A DNA stretch of 64,000 nucleotides, taken from positions 620,001 to 684,000 of the forward strand of contig NZ_CP042856.1 of NCBI RefSeq assembly GCF_008001035.1. The letters run 5' to 3'. The notes under the pieces are model-generated. The model did not search any database. It saw only the letters and a list, made by a program, of their open reading frames with translations, and was not told the origin of the DNA. The DNA is from Salinibacterium sp. dk2585. GTDB lineage: Bacteria; Actinomycetota; Actinomycetes; Actinomycetales; Microbacteriaceae. Position numbers and translations under genes: made by a program. This document shows, piece by piece, positions 27,486 through 35,526 of the stretch. Within the stretch, counting starts at the first letter, position 1. Each line of letters opens with the position of its first letter.

Positions 27486-28364
27486 GTGAAGCCCCGCGAT
27501 CGACTCCTCGCAGCGCTTGTCGCGCTCATCTGGGGCCTCAACTTCGTCGTGATCGACTGGGGAATGGAGGGTGTGCCGCCCCTGTTGTTCGTCGCCATCC
27601 GCTTCGTGGTGGTGCTGCTGCCCGCGATCTTCTTCGTGCGGCGGCCCCAGGTGCCCTGGCGGTTCATCGTGGGGGTCGGGCTCTTCATGTCGCTCGGGCA
27701 GTTCGCGTTGCTCTACTCCTCGATGCACCTCGGGATGCCGCCGGGCCTCGCCGCGCTCGTGCTGCAGGCGCAGGTGGTCTTCACGATGCTCATCGCCGCG
27801 GGCGCGCTCCGCGAGATCCCTCGTCCGACCCAACTCGCGGGGGCGTTGATCGGTTCGCTCGGGCTCGCCGTCGTGGCGTTCGGGCGTGACGCGCAGGTGC
27901 CGCTCCTCGCCTTCCTGCTCTGCATCGGTGCGGCACTCTCGTGGGGTGTCGGCAATGTCGTCTCGCGGGCATCCGGTGCGAAGGGCGGCCTGTCGCTGAC
28001 GGTGTGGTCGGCGCTGGTCGTGCCCGTGCCGCTCTTCGTGCTCTCCCTCCTGCTCGAGGGGCCGCAGGAGGTCGCGACGGCACTGTCTGGGCTCGGCATC
28101 GAGGCCATCCTGGCGACCCTCTACACCGCCGTCATCGCAAGCCTCGTGGCCTACGGGATCTTCAACTCGCTGCTGTCGCGGTATCCGGCTGCGTCGGTTG
28201 TGCCGTGGATCCTGCTCGTGCCCGTCGTTGGCATCGTTGCGGCGTGGCTGTTGCTCGGGGAGGTTCCCAATACGGCGGAACTGCTCGGCGGGGCACTCAT
28301 GCTCGCGGGCCTGCTGGTGGCGCAGCGCGCTGGTGCTGGGCCGTTCAGGCGAGTGCGGAGCTGA
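27486..28364 (+). CDS. EamA (DMT superfamily) transporter
   Basis: This is a 292-residue ten-helix exporter. It has two EamA repeats (LLAALVALIWGLNFVVIDWG at the start and PVVGIVAAWLLLGEVPNTAELLGGALMLAG near the end). The substrate is unknown; relatives export amino acids or metabolites. The GTG at 27486 gives the natural start MKPRDRLL. It ends convergently with the hydrolase gene, 20 bases overlapping. Confidence 0.85.
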   Translation: MKPRDRLLAALVALIWGLNFVVIDWGMEGVPPLLFVAIRFVVVLLPAIFFVRRPQVPWRFIVGVGLFMSLGQFALLYSSMHLGMPPGLAALVLQAQVVFTMLIAAGALREIPRPTQLAGALIGSLGLAVVAFGRDAQVPLLAFLLCIGAALSWGVGNVVSRASGAKGGLSLTVWSALVVPVPLFVLSLLLEGPQEVATALSGLGIEAILATLYTAVIASLVAYGIFNSLLSRYPAASVVPWILLVPVVGIVAAWLLLGEVPNTAELLGGALMLAGLLVAQRAGAGPFRRVRS

Positions 28365-29091
28365 CCGCCGCCCGCAAGGCGACCAGGTGCGCGGCCATCC
28401 CGTCGTCGCGGGCGGGCAGCATGGTGAGCGTCGAACCGCGGATGCCGACCTGCCACTGCTCCGCGATGGAGACCGGATGCACGGGGTCGCGGGGCGCCGC
28501 GATGATCGTCGTCGGCGCGTCCAACATCGCGAGTTCTTCGGAATCGCGGAAGGCACGGTTGCGCGGGACCTCGACGAGACGAATGGCCCTGGCCGTCGCA
28601 TCCGGAGCCCGGAACTGCTGCAGGGCGGCGTTCGCGCCCGCATGTGTCACGAGGGTGAGCGCGTGGTAGAGGCTCGACGACTTGAAACGCTGCTCGGCTG
28701 CGGTGGCGCCGTGCCGCATGAGCAGTTCGCCCATGACGGGGAAGGCGCGCAGGTTGTGGGGGAGCGGCCGGTCGGTGAAGGAGGGGCGGATGAGCACGAG
28801 CCGGTCGATCTCGAACTCGCCCGCGAGCGCGAGGCGGAGGCCAAGCGCCGCCCCCATGGACACTCCGACGATCGAGAGTGCCCCCGACGCCGCGGAGGCG
28901 CGCACGGCGTCGGCGACCTCGGCGGTGAGCGCGGCGAATGAGAAGTCGGCGGCATCGCCGATGAGCGTCGATTCGCCGTGTGCCCGGATGTCGGGTGCGA
29001 TCACCTCCGCGCCCCCAGGCAGCGCGGGCCCGAGCTGGTCGAGCAGGTGTGCGGCGCTCGTGCCGAGCCCGTGGAGCAGCAGCACGGCCAC
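28345..29091 (-). CDS. Alpha/beta hydrolase
   Basis: This is a 248-residue alpha/beta-hydrolase fold protein with an oxyanion motif LLLHGLGTSAAHLL and the nucleophile elbow GVSMGAALG (Ser of GxSxG). The acid may be the Asp in APRDPVHPV and the base a His in the last 20 residues. No signal peptide, so it is cytoplasmic; substrate unknown. The GTG at 29091 starts two bases after the stop of the YqaJ gene, so both are one operon. Confidence 0.8.
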   Translation of the reverse strand: MAVLLLHGLGTSAAHLLDQLGPALPGGAEVIAPDIRAHGESTLIGDAADFSFAALTAEVADAVRASAASGALSIVGVSMGAALGLRLALAGEFEIDRLVLIRPSFTDRPLPHNLRAFPVMGELLMRHGATAAEQRFKSSSLYHALTLVTHAGANAALQQFRAPDATARAIRLVEVPRNRAFRDSEELAMLDAPTTIIAAPRDPVHPVSIAEQWQVGIRGSTLTMLPARDDGMAAHLVALRAAVSSALA

Positions 29092-29093
29092 GG

Positions 29094-29720
29094 TCAGCCC
29101 CGGCTTCGCTCGGCGAGCGCCGCGACGACGCGGTCGGCGAGCTGCACGAGCACGTGGATCTCGTTCTCGTCGCGGTCGATCCAGCGGTGCTGCGGTTCGG
29201 CGTCGACGGGAACGAACTCGCTGTGCTGTTCCCAGACAAGCAGCGTGCGCTCCGCACCCAGCACGTACTGCTGCCACCACACCTGGCGCAGGTAGCTGCG
29301 GGGGATCGAGCGCCACGGCGAGCTCGTCGTCTTGATTTCGGCGAGCTCCACGACACCGGACCTGGCGGCGATGCCATCCGGCGTCGCAAGGTGCAGCCGG
29401 CTCGACGCGGCGTGGAAGAGCGCGTCGCTCGGCGCGATGCCGAAGTGCTGCTGCACCCAGGCGGCGATCTCGGGCTCCCGCCGGCGACCGTGATCCGTGA
29501 AGGCGTTGCCCGAGAAGCGGCTGCCGTGCCACTTCTCGTCGACGACGGCCTGCACCGATCGCTCGGTCGCGAGCTTCGCGACATCCGTTGCCGTGATGCC
29601 GCGGCTCCGGGCGCGGAGCCAGGCGATGCGGTCGGACGATCGGGCCAGGATGCGTGAGGTGTGGTCGGGTCGCGCCATCGGTTCGTCCCAGAGCGGGAGC
29701 ATGGGCTGGGCGATCGTCAC
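29094..29720 (-). CDS. YqaJ-type exonuclease/recombinase family protein
   Basis: This is a 208-residue protein with features of the YqaJ viral recombinase (PD-(D/E)XK nuclease) family: an N-terminal conserved region ITATDVAKLA, GREPEIAAWV-like (HGRRREPEIAAWV), the metal-binding Asp in TPDGIA, and the E-x-K in AEIKTTSSP. Phage relatives process DNA ends with RecT-like proteins; chromosomal copies in actinobacteria are common and of unknown role. The start at GTG 29720 is a best guess (ATG 29702 also fits). No phage genes are nearby. Confidence 0.78.
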   Translation of the reverse strand: MTIAQPMLPLWDEPMARPDHTSRILARSSDRIAWLRARSRGITATDVAKLATERSVQAVVDEKWHGSRFSGNAFTDHGRRREPEIAAWVQQHFGIAPSDALFHAASSRLHLATPDGIAARSGVVELAEIKTTSSPWRSIPRSYLRQVWWQQYVLGAERTLLVWEQHSEFVPVDAEPQHRWIDRDENEIHVLVQLADRVVAALAERSRG

Positions 29721-29781
29721 CCGACCATTCTCGCCGATGCGGGCGACATCGTGTGCCTTGGAGCGGCGCGTCAGTGCGTCA

Positions 29782-29940
29782 TCATGTCGATGCTCTCGGG
29801 CGAGAGGGCGAGGTGGATAGCCAGCTGTCGACGAGCACGGGAACCGCGAAGTGCTGCTGCACCCAGGCGGGGACGCTGTCGAAGCTGCCCGAGCGTCCTT
29901 CGACGCGTCCTTCAGTAGCCAGTAGCCTCCCCAGTCGCGT
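29782..29940 (-). pseudogene. Remnant resembling a ROK-family protein segment
   Basis: In one minus-strand frame (29910 to the stop at 29782) this stretch reads GRVEGRSGSFDSVPAWVQQH then FAVPVLVDSW, close to the region before the conserved VDNDVN of ROK kinases/repressors, then it loses similarity and stops. No start or full domain exists. It also shares a 24-base exact match with the yqaJ gene (29441-29464 and 29847-29870, both covering the WVQQHF codons), so a local duplication is an alternative explanation. Confidence 0.35.
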
Positions 29941-29987
29941 ACAGCCGGTTCATAGCCACCTCTTAGTTTCGTCAGCATGATTGAGGC

Positions 29988-30716
29988 ATGGCCGATACTT
30001 CTGCGCCCCTTACCCATGCCGACGGTTCGCCCGTGCGGGCAGTCGTCGTCGACGACGAGGCGACGCTCGCCGAACTCGTGACGATGGCGTTGCGCTACGA
30101 GGGATGGGATGTGCGCTCCGCGGGCGACGGCCAGACGGCGCTCAAGCTCATCCGCGACTTCGATCCTGACGTGGTCGTGCTCGACATCATGCTTCCCGAC
30201 ATCGACGGCCTTGAGGTGCTCAAGCGGGCCCGCAGCGGCGGGAACGACATGCCGATCCTGTTCCTGACGGCGAAGGATGCCCTCGACGAGCGCATTGCCG
30301 GCCTCACGGCGGGCGGGGATGACTATGTCACCAAGCCGTTCAGCCTCGAGGAGGTCATCGCGAGGCTTCGTGGCCTCATCCGTCGCTCGGCCCGTCTCGT
30401 TCCCAGTGCGGCCGATCCCATCGTGCGCGTCGGTGACCTCACCCTCAACGAGCTCAGCTACGAGGTGCACCGTGGAGACCGAGCGATCGAGCTGACGGCC
30501 ACGGAGTTCGAGCTCCTGCGCTATCTCATGCGCAACCCGCGCACGGTCCTGAGTAAGGCGCAGATCCTCGACCGGGTCTGGAGCTACGACTTCGGGGGTC
30601 GGGCCAGCATCGTCGAGATCTACATTTCCTACCTGCGCAAGAAGATCGACGCGGGCGAGAAGCCCATGATCCATACGGTGCGCGGTGTCGGCTACATGAT
30701 CAAGGCGCCCGAGTGA
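29988..30716 (+). CDS. OmpR-type response regulator
   Basis: This is a 242-residue regulator. The receiver domain (residues about 17-130) has the acidic pocket VVVDDEA, phospho-acceptor Asp66 in VVVLDIMLPDIDG, and TAKDALDERI. The C-terminal winged helix DNA-binding domain has ELTATEFELLRYLMRNP and SYLRKKIDAG. It overlaps the kinase gene by four bases and belongs to the same operon. The stimulus is unknown. Confidence 0.93.
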   Translation: MADTSAPLTHADGSPVRAVVVDDEATLAELVTMALRYEGWDVRSAGDGQTALKLIRDFDPDVVVLDIMLPDIDGLEVLKRARSGGNDMPILFLTAKDALDERIAGLTAGGDDYVTKPFSLEEVIARLRGLIRRSARLVPSAADPIVRVGDLTLNELSYEVHRGDRAIELTATEFELLRYLMRNPRTVLSKAQILDRVWSYDFGGRASIVEIYISYLRKKIDAGEKPMIHTVRGVGYMIKAPE

Positions 30717-32167
30717 CCACACCGGGCGGCTGGACGCTGCGCCGACGCCTCATCCTCGGCATCGTCGCCCTTCTCGCAGCGGCGAGCGTCATCATCGGCG
30801 CCGTGAGCGTGCTCGCCCTGCGCGGATTCCTGATCGAACGGGTGGATGCGCAGCTCGCCTCCGCGACGGGGCGCACGCAGCTCGCGGCGAGCGGGCAGCT
30901 TGGCGACGCTCCCGTCCCCGAACAGTCGGGGAGCGGCTTCGCGACGCTCCGCTTCGGAGTGCAGGGGCCTCTCACGGTCACGGGCGTGGTCGTGGGGGAC
31001 TCGGCGCGGGCAGGCATCGTCACGGAACACGGGCGCATCCGATTCCTCGATGCCGAGGCATCCGAGGCGCTCGTGGAGGTGCCAGCGACGGGCGAGCCGG
31101 TCACGGTGAACCTTGGCGGTGACCTCGGCGACTATCGCGCTTCGGGCGACGAACTCGCGGCCGGCGTCGTCGTGGTCACGGCGCTGCCCCTCGCCGATGT
31201 CAATCAGACGGTCGGCCAGCTGGTCGCCGTGATCGTGCTCGTCGCCACGCTCGCCCTCGCGGCGGCGGCGATCGCGGGCCGAGCCGTCGTGCGCCTCGCG
31301 CTTCGTCCGCTCGAACGCGTGGCCGCGACCGCATCCGCCGTTGCCGACCTGCCCCTCGACCACGGCGACGTGGACCTCGCGGAGCGGGTCGCGCTCGCCG
31401 ACGCCGACGCCCAGACGGAGGTCGGCCGCGTCGGTGCTGCCTTCAACCGGATGCTCGACCACGTCGCCGCGGCATTCACGGCCAGGCAGGAGAGTGAGAA
31501 CAAGGTGCGGCGCTTCGTAGCCGATGCGAGTCACGAGCTACGCACCCCGCTCGCCTCGATCCGCGGCTATGCGGAACTCACGCGGCGCAGCGGACACGAG
31601 CTACCGGAGGACGTGGTCCACTCGCTCGGCAGGGTGGAGTCCGAGGCGGTGCGCATGACCTCCCTCGTGGAAGACCTGCTGCTGCTCGCCCGCCTCGACG
31701 AGGGGCGCGACCTCGAGCGGCGGCCCGTCGACCTCTCCCGCCTCCTCGCGGATGCCGTGGGCGACGCGGCCGTGACGGCACGCGACCATGAATGGGCGCT
31801 CGAGATGCCCGACGAGCCCATCACCGTGTCGGGAGACGACAGCCGCCTGCGCCAGGTGGTCGCCAACCTCCTGGCGAACGCCCGGGTGCACACGCCCGCG
31901 GGCACGAAGGTCGTGGCGCGCCTCGCAGTCGATGACGACGCCGTCGTGCTCACGGTCTCAGACAATGGGCCAGGCATCCCTCCCGAGCTCGTGCCCCACC
32001 TGTTCGAGCGCTTCGCGCGCGGCGACGGCTCGCGTTCGCGGACGGCCGGCAGCACTGGCCTTGGTCTCGCGATCGTGCGCGCCGTGGTTGAAGGCCACGG
32101 CGGGCAGGTCTCGGTGCGGAGTTCCGAGGGCTCCACGACGTTCACGGTGCGCCTGCCCGCCGCCTGA
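30713..32167 (+). CDS. Sensor histidine kinase (HAMP, HisKA, HATPase)
   Basis: This is a 484-residue membrane kinase. Two membrane helices (about residues 12-35 and 168-190) flank an extracellular sensor of about 130 residues. A HAMP linker follows, then HisKA with phospho-acceptor His274 (DASHELRTPLAS), and an HATPase domain (NLLANARVHTP as N-box, VSDNGPGIPPE, FERFARGD, GSTGLGLAIVRAV). GTG start overlapping the regulator stop. Partner of the OmpR-type regulator. Confidence 0.94.
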   Translation: MTTPGGWTLRRRLILGIVALLAAASVIIGAVSVLALRGFLIERVDAQLASATGRTQLAASGQLGDAPVPEQSGSGFATLRFGVQGPLTVTGVVVGDSARAGIVTEHGRIRFLDAEASEALVEVPATGEPVTVNLGGDLGDYRASGDELAAGVVVVTALPLADVNQTVGQLVAVIVLVATLALAAAAIAGRAVVRLALRPLERVAATASAVADLPLDHGDVDLAERVALADADAQTEVGRVGAAFNRMLDHVAAAFTARQESENKVRRFVADASHELRTPLASIRGYAELTRRSGHELPEDVVHSLGRVESEAVRMTSLVEDLLLLARLDEGRDLERRPVDLSRLLADAVGDAAVTARDHEWALEMPDEPITVSGDDSRLRQVVANLLANARVHTPAGTKVVARLAVDDDAVVLTVSDNGPGIPPELVPHLFERFARGDGSRSRTAGSTGLGLAIVRAVVEGHGGQVSVRSSEGSTTFTVRLPAA

Positions 32168-32215
32168 GCGGTTCGGCTGCGAGAATTGCCGCACCCGAAA
32201 CCCGAAGGACCAGCT

Positions 32216-32941
32216 GTGGTCATGGCACCGTGGCGCGGACTCACCCGAATCCTCTGCGCGCTCCTCCTGCTCGCCGTCGCGAGCGGCCTTGTCGTGTCCA
32301 CGGGCCAGGCCACGCATGCCCTCCAGTCCGACGAGCGGGTGCCAGAACAGGTTGCCCACTACTTCGAGCACGGCCTGCTGCCCCGCCTCACTGAGCTCTA
32401 CGCGCCCGCCAAGGATGAGGCATCCGGAATCGACTTCGACGAGTCGGCCCGGGTCGGCGCGGTCGTGCGACTGCGCGCCTGGACGTCCGCCTTCGTTGCT
32501 GGGGGCGAGGCCGAGCCGCCGGTCGAAGTGGCGAACGAGTGGCTCGCCCCCGTGCTCGTGCGTGGCCTGGCGGTCGGTGCCGCCATCGTGTGGGTCAACC
32601 CCGGCTCAGGGCGCGCCGAACTTGCGGAGTTCTATCCCGGCTCCGCATTCGCGACCGCGGTGCAGTCACTCCCTGACGATGGCGTGCTCGTGCGTGACCA
32701 GCCCACCGGCTCATGGTTCGTGCTCGCCGACGACACCGCGACACCCATCGTGACGGGGACGACTGGGGTCCCCGGTTCCGTGCCGATCGATGCCATGCCG
32801 CGGGTGCTCGAACCGCCGAGCCAGGACGAAGCGGATGCGGGCGTGACGCCTGTCACGGCCGTCCTGCTGCTCGTCGCCTTCGCCGCCGCCGCAGGGTTGC
32901 TCCTGCGCTCGGCGCGACTCAAGGCTTCCGCTAAGGCTTGA
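32216..32941 (+). CDS. Membrane-anchored protein of unknown function downstream of two-component system
   Basis: I do not recognise this 241-residue protein. It has an N-terminal helix (residues about 8-30, LTRILCALLLLAVASGLVV), an exposed middle domain of about 180 residues without a known motif (EQVAHYFEHGLLPRLTELY, PVLVRGLAVGAAIVWVNPG), and a C-terminal helix (TPVTAVLLLVAFAAAAGLLL) with a short basic tail. The GTG at 32216 follows GAAGGA; ATG 32222 is possible. It lies 48 bases after the kinase and may sense or respond to the same signal. It ends convergently, overlapping the dehydrogenase gene by 11 bases. Confidence 0.65.
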   Translation: MVMAPWRGLTRILCALLLLAVASGLVVSTGQATHALQSDERVPEQVAHYFEHGLLPRLTELYAPAKDEASGIDFDESARVGAVVRLRAWTSAFVAGGEAEPPVEVANEWLAPVLVRGLAVGAAIVWVNPGSGRAELAEFYPGSAFATAVQSLPDDGVLVRDQPTGSWFVLADDTATPIVTGTTGVPGSVPIDAMPRVLEPPSQDEADAGVTPVTAVLLLVAFAAAAGLLLRSARLKASAKA

Positions 32942-34106
32942 GGACCACCTTGATGCAGCCGTCCTCCTTCTTCTGGAAGGTCTCGTAGAGGGCGGGTGCC
33001 TCCTGAAGGGGCACGACGTGGGTCGCGAGGTCCATGACGCCAAGCGGGTCACTCGGGTCCTCGACGAGCGGCAGGAGCGTGGGCGCCCAGCGGTGCACAT
33101 TGCACTGGCCCATGCGGATCGTGACCTGCTTGTCGAAGAGTGTCTTCATAGGAAGGATGTCGGCGTCGCCCGCGTAGACGCCGCTCAGTGAGACGGTGCC
33201 TCCCCGTCGCACGGCGTCGAAGGCGAGGTAGAGCGCCGACATGCGGTCCATGCCCATCTTGTCCATGAGGGGCCGGGCGAGAGCGTCGGGTAGCGCCGTG
33301 ACTGCCTGCTGCACGACGCCGATCGCGGGTGTTCCGTGCGCCTCCATGCCGACCGCGTCGATCACGCTGTCGGGCCCGCGCCCGAGCGTGCGCTCGCGCA
33401 GTTGCTCCACCGTCGTGTCGCTGAGGTCGAGGGTCTGCACGCCGTACTTCTCGGCGAGGGCGCGACGTTCGGGCACGGGGTCGACCGCGAGCACCTCGTA
33501 GCCGTGGTACTTCGCGATGCGTGCCGCGAACTGGCCGACGGGCCCGAGGCCGATGACGGCGACGGTGCCGCCGATGGGCACCTCAGCGTACTCGACGCCC
33601 TGCCACGCGGTCGGCAGGATGTCGCTGAGGTACAGGTAGCGCTCGTCGGGAAGCTCGGCCCCGACCTTGATCGCGTTGGCGTCCGCGAGTTCGACGCGCA
33701 GCATCTCGGCCTGGCCTCCCGGCACCTGTCCGTAGAGCTTCGTGTAGCCGTAGAGTCGCGCTCCCGTCCCGTGCTCGCGCACCTGGGTCGTCTCACACTG
33801 GGTCGTGAACCCGAGCGAGCACAAGTGGCAGGCGCCGCACGCGATGGGGAACGGCACGACGACGCGATCGCCGACCGAGAGCCGCGTGACGGCGCTTCCG
33901 ACCTCGATGACCTCGCCCATGGCTTCGTGGCCAAGCACGTCACCTTTGTCGATGAAGGCGCCGAACAGCTCGTAGAGGTGCAGGTCCGAGCCGCAGATCG
34001 CCGTTGAGGTGACCCGGATTATGGCGTCGCTCGGCTCGATGATCTGCGGGTCTGGCACCTCTTCCACGCTCACGCTGCGCTTGCCCTGGTAGGTGACTGC
34101 CTTCAT
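32931..34106 (-). CDS. Zinc-dependent alcohol dehydrogenase family protein
   Basis: This is a 391-residue medium-chain dehydrogenase. Catalytic zinc ligands appear in [12 protein letters not shown] and GHEAMGEV; structural zinc cysteines in [15 protein letters not shown]; the NAD(P) Rossmann motif is [15 protein letters not shown]. Length and motifs place it with the formaldehyde dehydrogenase-like COG1063 group that acts independently of glutathione; the real substrate is unknown. ATG at 34106 with GAGAGGAAG upstream. Confidence 0.88.
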   Translation of the reverse strand: MKAVTYQGKRSVSVEEVPDPQIIEPSDAIIRVTSTAICGSDLHLYELFGAFIDKGDVLGHEAMGEVIEVGSAVTRLSVGDRVVVPFPIACGACHLCSLGFTTQCETTQVREHGTGARLYGYTKLYGQVPGGQAEMLRVELADANAIKVGAELPDERYLYLSDILPTAWQGVEYAEVPIGGTVAVIGLGPVGQFAARIAKYHGYEVLAVDPVPERRALAEKYGVQTLDLSDTTVEQLRERTLGRGPDSVIDAVGMEAHGTPAIGVVQQAVTALPDALARPLMDKMGMDRMSALYLAFDAVRRGGTVSLSGVYAGDADILPMKTLFDKQVTIRMGQCNVHRWAPTLLPLVEDPSDPLGVMDLATHVVPLQEAPALYETFQKKEDGCIKVVLKP

Positions 34107-34212
34107 GCTTGCTTCCTCTCGGCGAGGGGCGGATGCCCGTGGTCTCGTTCGGGGACGGATGCCCGTGTTCGCGGTCACCGTACCCACCCTGTTCTGGCAG
34201 CCGGGTGTGCAT

Positions 34213-34241
34213 TTGCCTCAGGGGAGCCGCTGGCGTATCCT
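34213..34241 (+). promoter_or_regulatory. Promoter of rplJ-rplL
   Basis: TTGCCT (34213-34218) and TATCCT (34236-34241) are 17 bases apart. Transcription would start near 34248, just before the L10 leader fold. This gives rplJ-rplL its own control, separate from rplK-rplA. Confidence 0.65.
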
Positions 34242-34247
34242 TGTCGG

Positions 34248-34402
34248 AGCCAAAGACCGCTGGTTATCGGCGTGCTCGTGTTCACACGTGCGTGACGATC
34301 GAAGTCTTGCTCTCGAGCAGGTGCCCGCGCAGGTGTGTGAAGTTAGACATCCGGATCTCTTTCGGATTCTCCAGCTCCGTGCGCTTGCGCCGGGGCTTTT
34401 TT
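34248..34402 (+). ncRNA. Ribosomal protein L10 leader RNA
   Basis: The region between the promoter and rplJ has the AAAGACCGCTGGT-type kink region and stems typical of the bacterial L10 leader, which binds the L10-L12 complex and shuts down rplJL when the stalk proteins are in excess. It ends in a hairpin with six Ts at 34373-34402. Identified by pattern and location only. Confidence 0.7.
34373..34402 (+). terminator. Attenuator hairpin of the L10 leader
   Basis: AGCTCCG-T-GCGC (34373-34384) pairs with GCGCCGGGGCT (34387-34397), one bulged T, followed by TTTTTT (34397-34402). It is a true intrinsic terminator that the leader can turn on or off. Confidence 0.75.
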
Positions 34403-34483
34403 CGTGAGCGGGGTCGGGTCTCGACCCGGGGTCTGGTGCGGTGCACATCGCACCGCAACGCATCAACGAAATTGAGGAGCCAC

Positions 34484-34999
34484 ATGGCGAACAAGGAAGC
34501 TTCGGTCGCCGAGCTTACGGAACTGTTCCGTAACTCGACCGCCGTACTGCTCACCGAGTACCGCGGCCTCACGGTGGCACAGCTCAAGGAGCTGCGCACC
34601 TCCATCCGTGAGAACGCGTCTTACGCCGTGGTGAAGAACACGCTGACCAAGATTGCAGCCAACGAGGCAGGCATCTCGTCGTTCGACGACGAGCTCGCTG
34701 GTCCGTCTGCAATCGCCTTCGTGCACGGTGACCCTGTCGCCGTTGCGAAGGGCATGCGCGACTTCGCCAAGGCAAACCCTCAGCTGGTCATCAAGGGGGG
34801 TTACTTCGACGGTAACCCGCTGACCGCCGCCGAGGTCACCAAGCTGGCCGAACTCGAGTCGCGGGAGGTGCTGCTTGGCAAGCTTGCCGGCGCCTTCAAG
34901 GCTTCGCTGTTCGGTGCCGCCTACATGTTCAACGCGCCGCTCGCGCAGGCGGTTCGCACCGTCGACGCTCTGCGCGACAAGCAGGAGTCCGCGAGCTAG
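34484..34999 (+). CDS. rplJ: 50S ribosomal protein L10
   Basis: This is a 171-residue L10, the base of the L7/L12 stalk. [15 protein letters not shown] and [18 protein letters not shown] are diagnostic, and the C-terminal alpha helix ([15 protein letters not shown]) binds L7/L12 dimers. ATG at 34484 with TGAGGAG six bases upstream. The leader RNA precedes it, and rplL follows by 57 bases. Confidence 0.98.
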   Translation: MANKEASVAELTELFRNSTAVLLTEYRGLTVAQLKELRTSIRENASYAVVKNTLTKIAANEAGISSFDDELAGPSAIAFVHGDPVAVAKGMRDFAKANPQLVIKGGYFDGNPLTAAEVTKLAELESREVLLGKLAGAFKASLFGAAYMFNAPLAQAVRTVDALRDKQESAS

Positions 35000-35056
35000 T
35001 CACCCTCACGGGTCCTGGCGAAACGGCATTCAGAAGTACACACAAGGAGAAAAACA

Positions 35057-35446
35057 ATGGCAAAGCTTTCCAGCGACGAGCTGATCGAGGCGTTCAAGGA
35101 GCTCACGCTCATCGAGCTCAGCGACTTCGTCAAGAAGTTTGAAGAGGTCTTCGAGGTCACGGCTGCTGCCCCCGTCGCGGTTGCCGCGGCCGGTGCCGCC
35201 GGTGGCGGCGCAGCCGCCGAAGAGGTCGAGGAGAAGGACTCCTTCGACGTCGTCCTCACGGCTGCTGGTGACAAGAAGATCCAGGTCATCAAGGAGGTCC
35301 GTGCCCTCACGAGCCTCGGCCTGGGCGAGGCCAAGGCCGTCGTCGACGGTGCTCCCGCCAACGTCCTCGAGGGCGTCAACAAGGAGACCGCCGAGAAGGC
35401 AAAGGCCCAGCTCGAAGAGGCTGGCGCCACCGTCGAGCTCAAGTAG
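35057..35446 (+). CDS. rplL: 50S ribosomal protein L7/L12
   Basis: This is a 129-residue L7/L12. It has the N-terminal dimerisation domain, an Ala/Gly hinge ([18 protein letters not shown]) and the C-terminal domain that calls elongation factors ([21 protein letters not shown]). AAGGAGAAAAAC precedes the ATG. A perfect terminator follows. Confidence 0.98.
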   Translation: MAKLSSDELIEAFKELTLIELSDFVKKFEEVFEVTAAAPVAVAAAGAAGGGAAAEEVEEKDSFDVVLTAAGDKKIQVIKEVRALTSLGLGEAKAVVDGAPANVLEGVNKETAEKAKAQLEEAGATVELK

Positions 35447-35479
35447 TCCCACGCGCGGGATTCCCGCGCTGGCTGCATG

Positions 35480-35515
35480 AAGACGCCCCCGGTCATTCGA
35501 CCGGGGGCGTCTTTC
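35480..35515 (+). terminator. Terminator of rplJ-rplL
   Basis: AAGACGCCCCCGGTC (35480-35494) and GACCGGGGGCGTCTT (35499-35513) form 15 perfect base pairs with an ATTC loop, followed by TTC; it also serves the convergent surface-protein gene. Confidence 0.93.
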
Positions 35516-35526
35516 GTGTGTGCGGG

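Noticed and set aside
25290-28643. A 1117-codon open frame on the minus strand across nusG, rplK and rplA
   Set aside because: It overlaps four certain genes, has shadow-type composition (Arg, Glu, Gly, Leu runs) and no recognisable domain; long antisense frames are common in such GC-rich DNA.
29094-29720. YqaJ gene as part of a prophage
   Set aside because: No integrase, capsid, terminase or lysis genes are found nearby, so one family member is not enough.
34107-34212. Possible extra N-terminus of the alcohol dehydrogenase and a small duplicate GGATGCCCGTG
   Set aside because: The ATG at 34106 has the best ribosome site and the typical family start MKAVTYQG; the duplicated 11 bases carry no other evidence of function.
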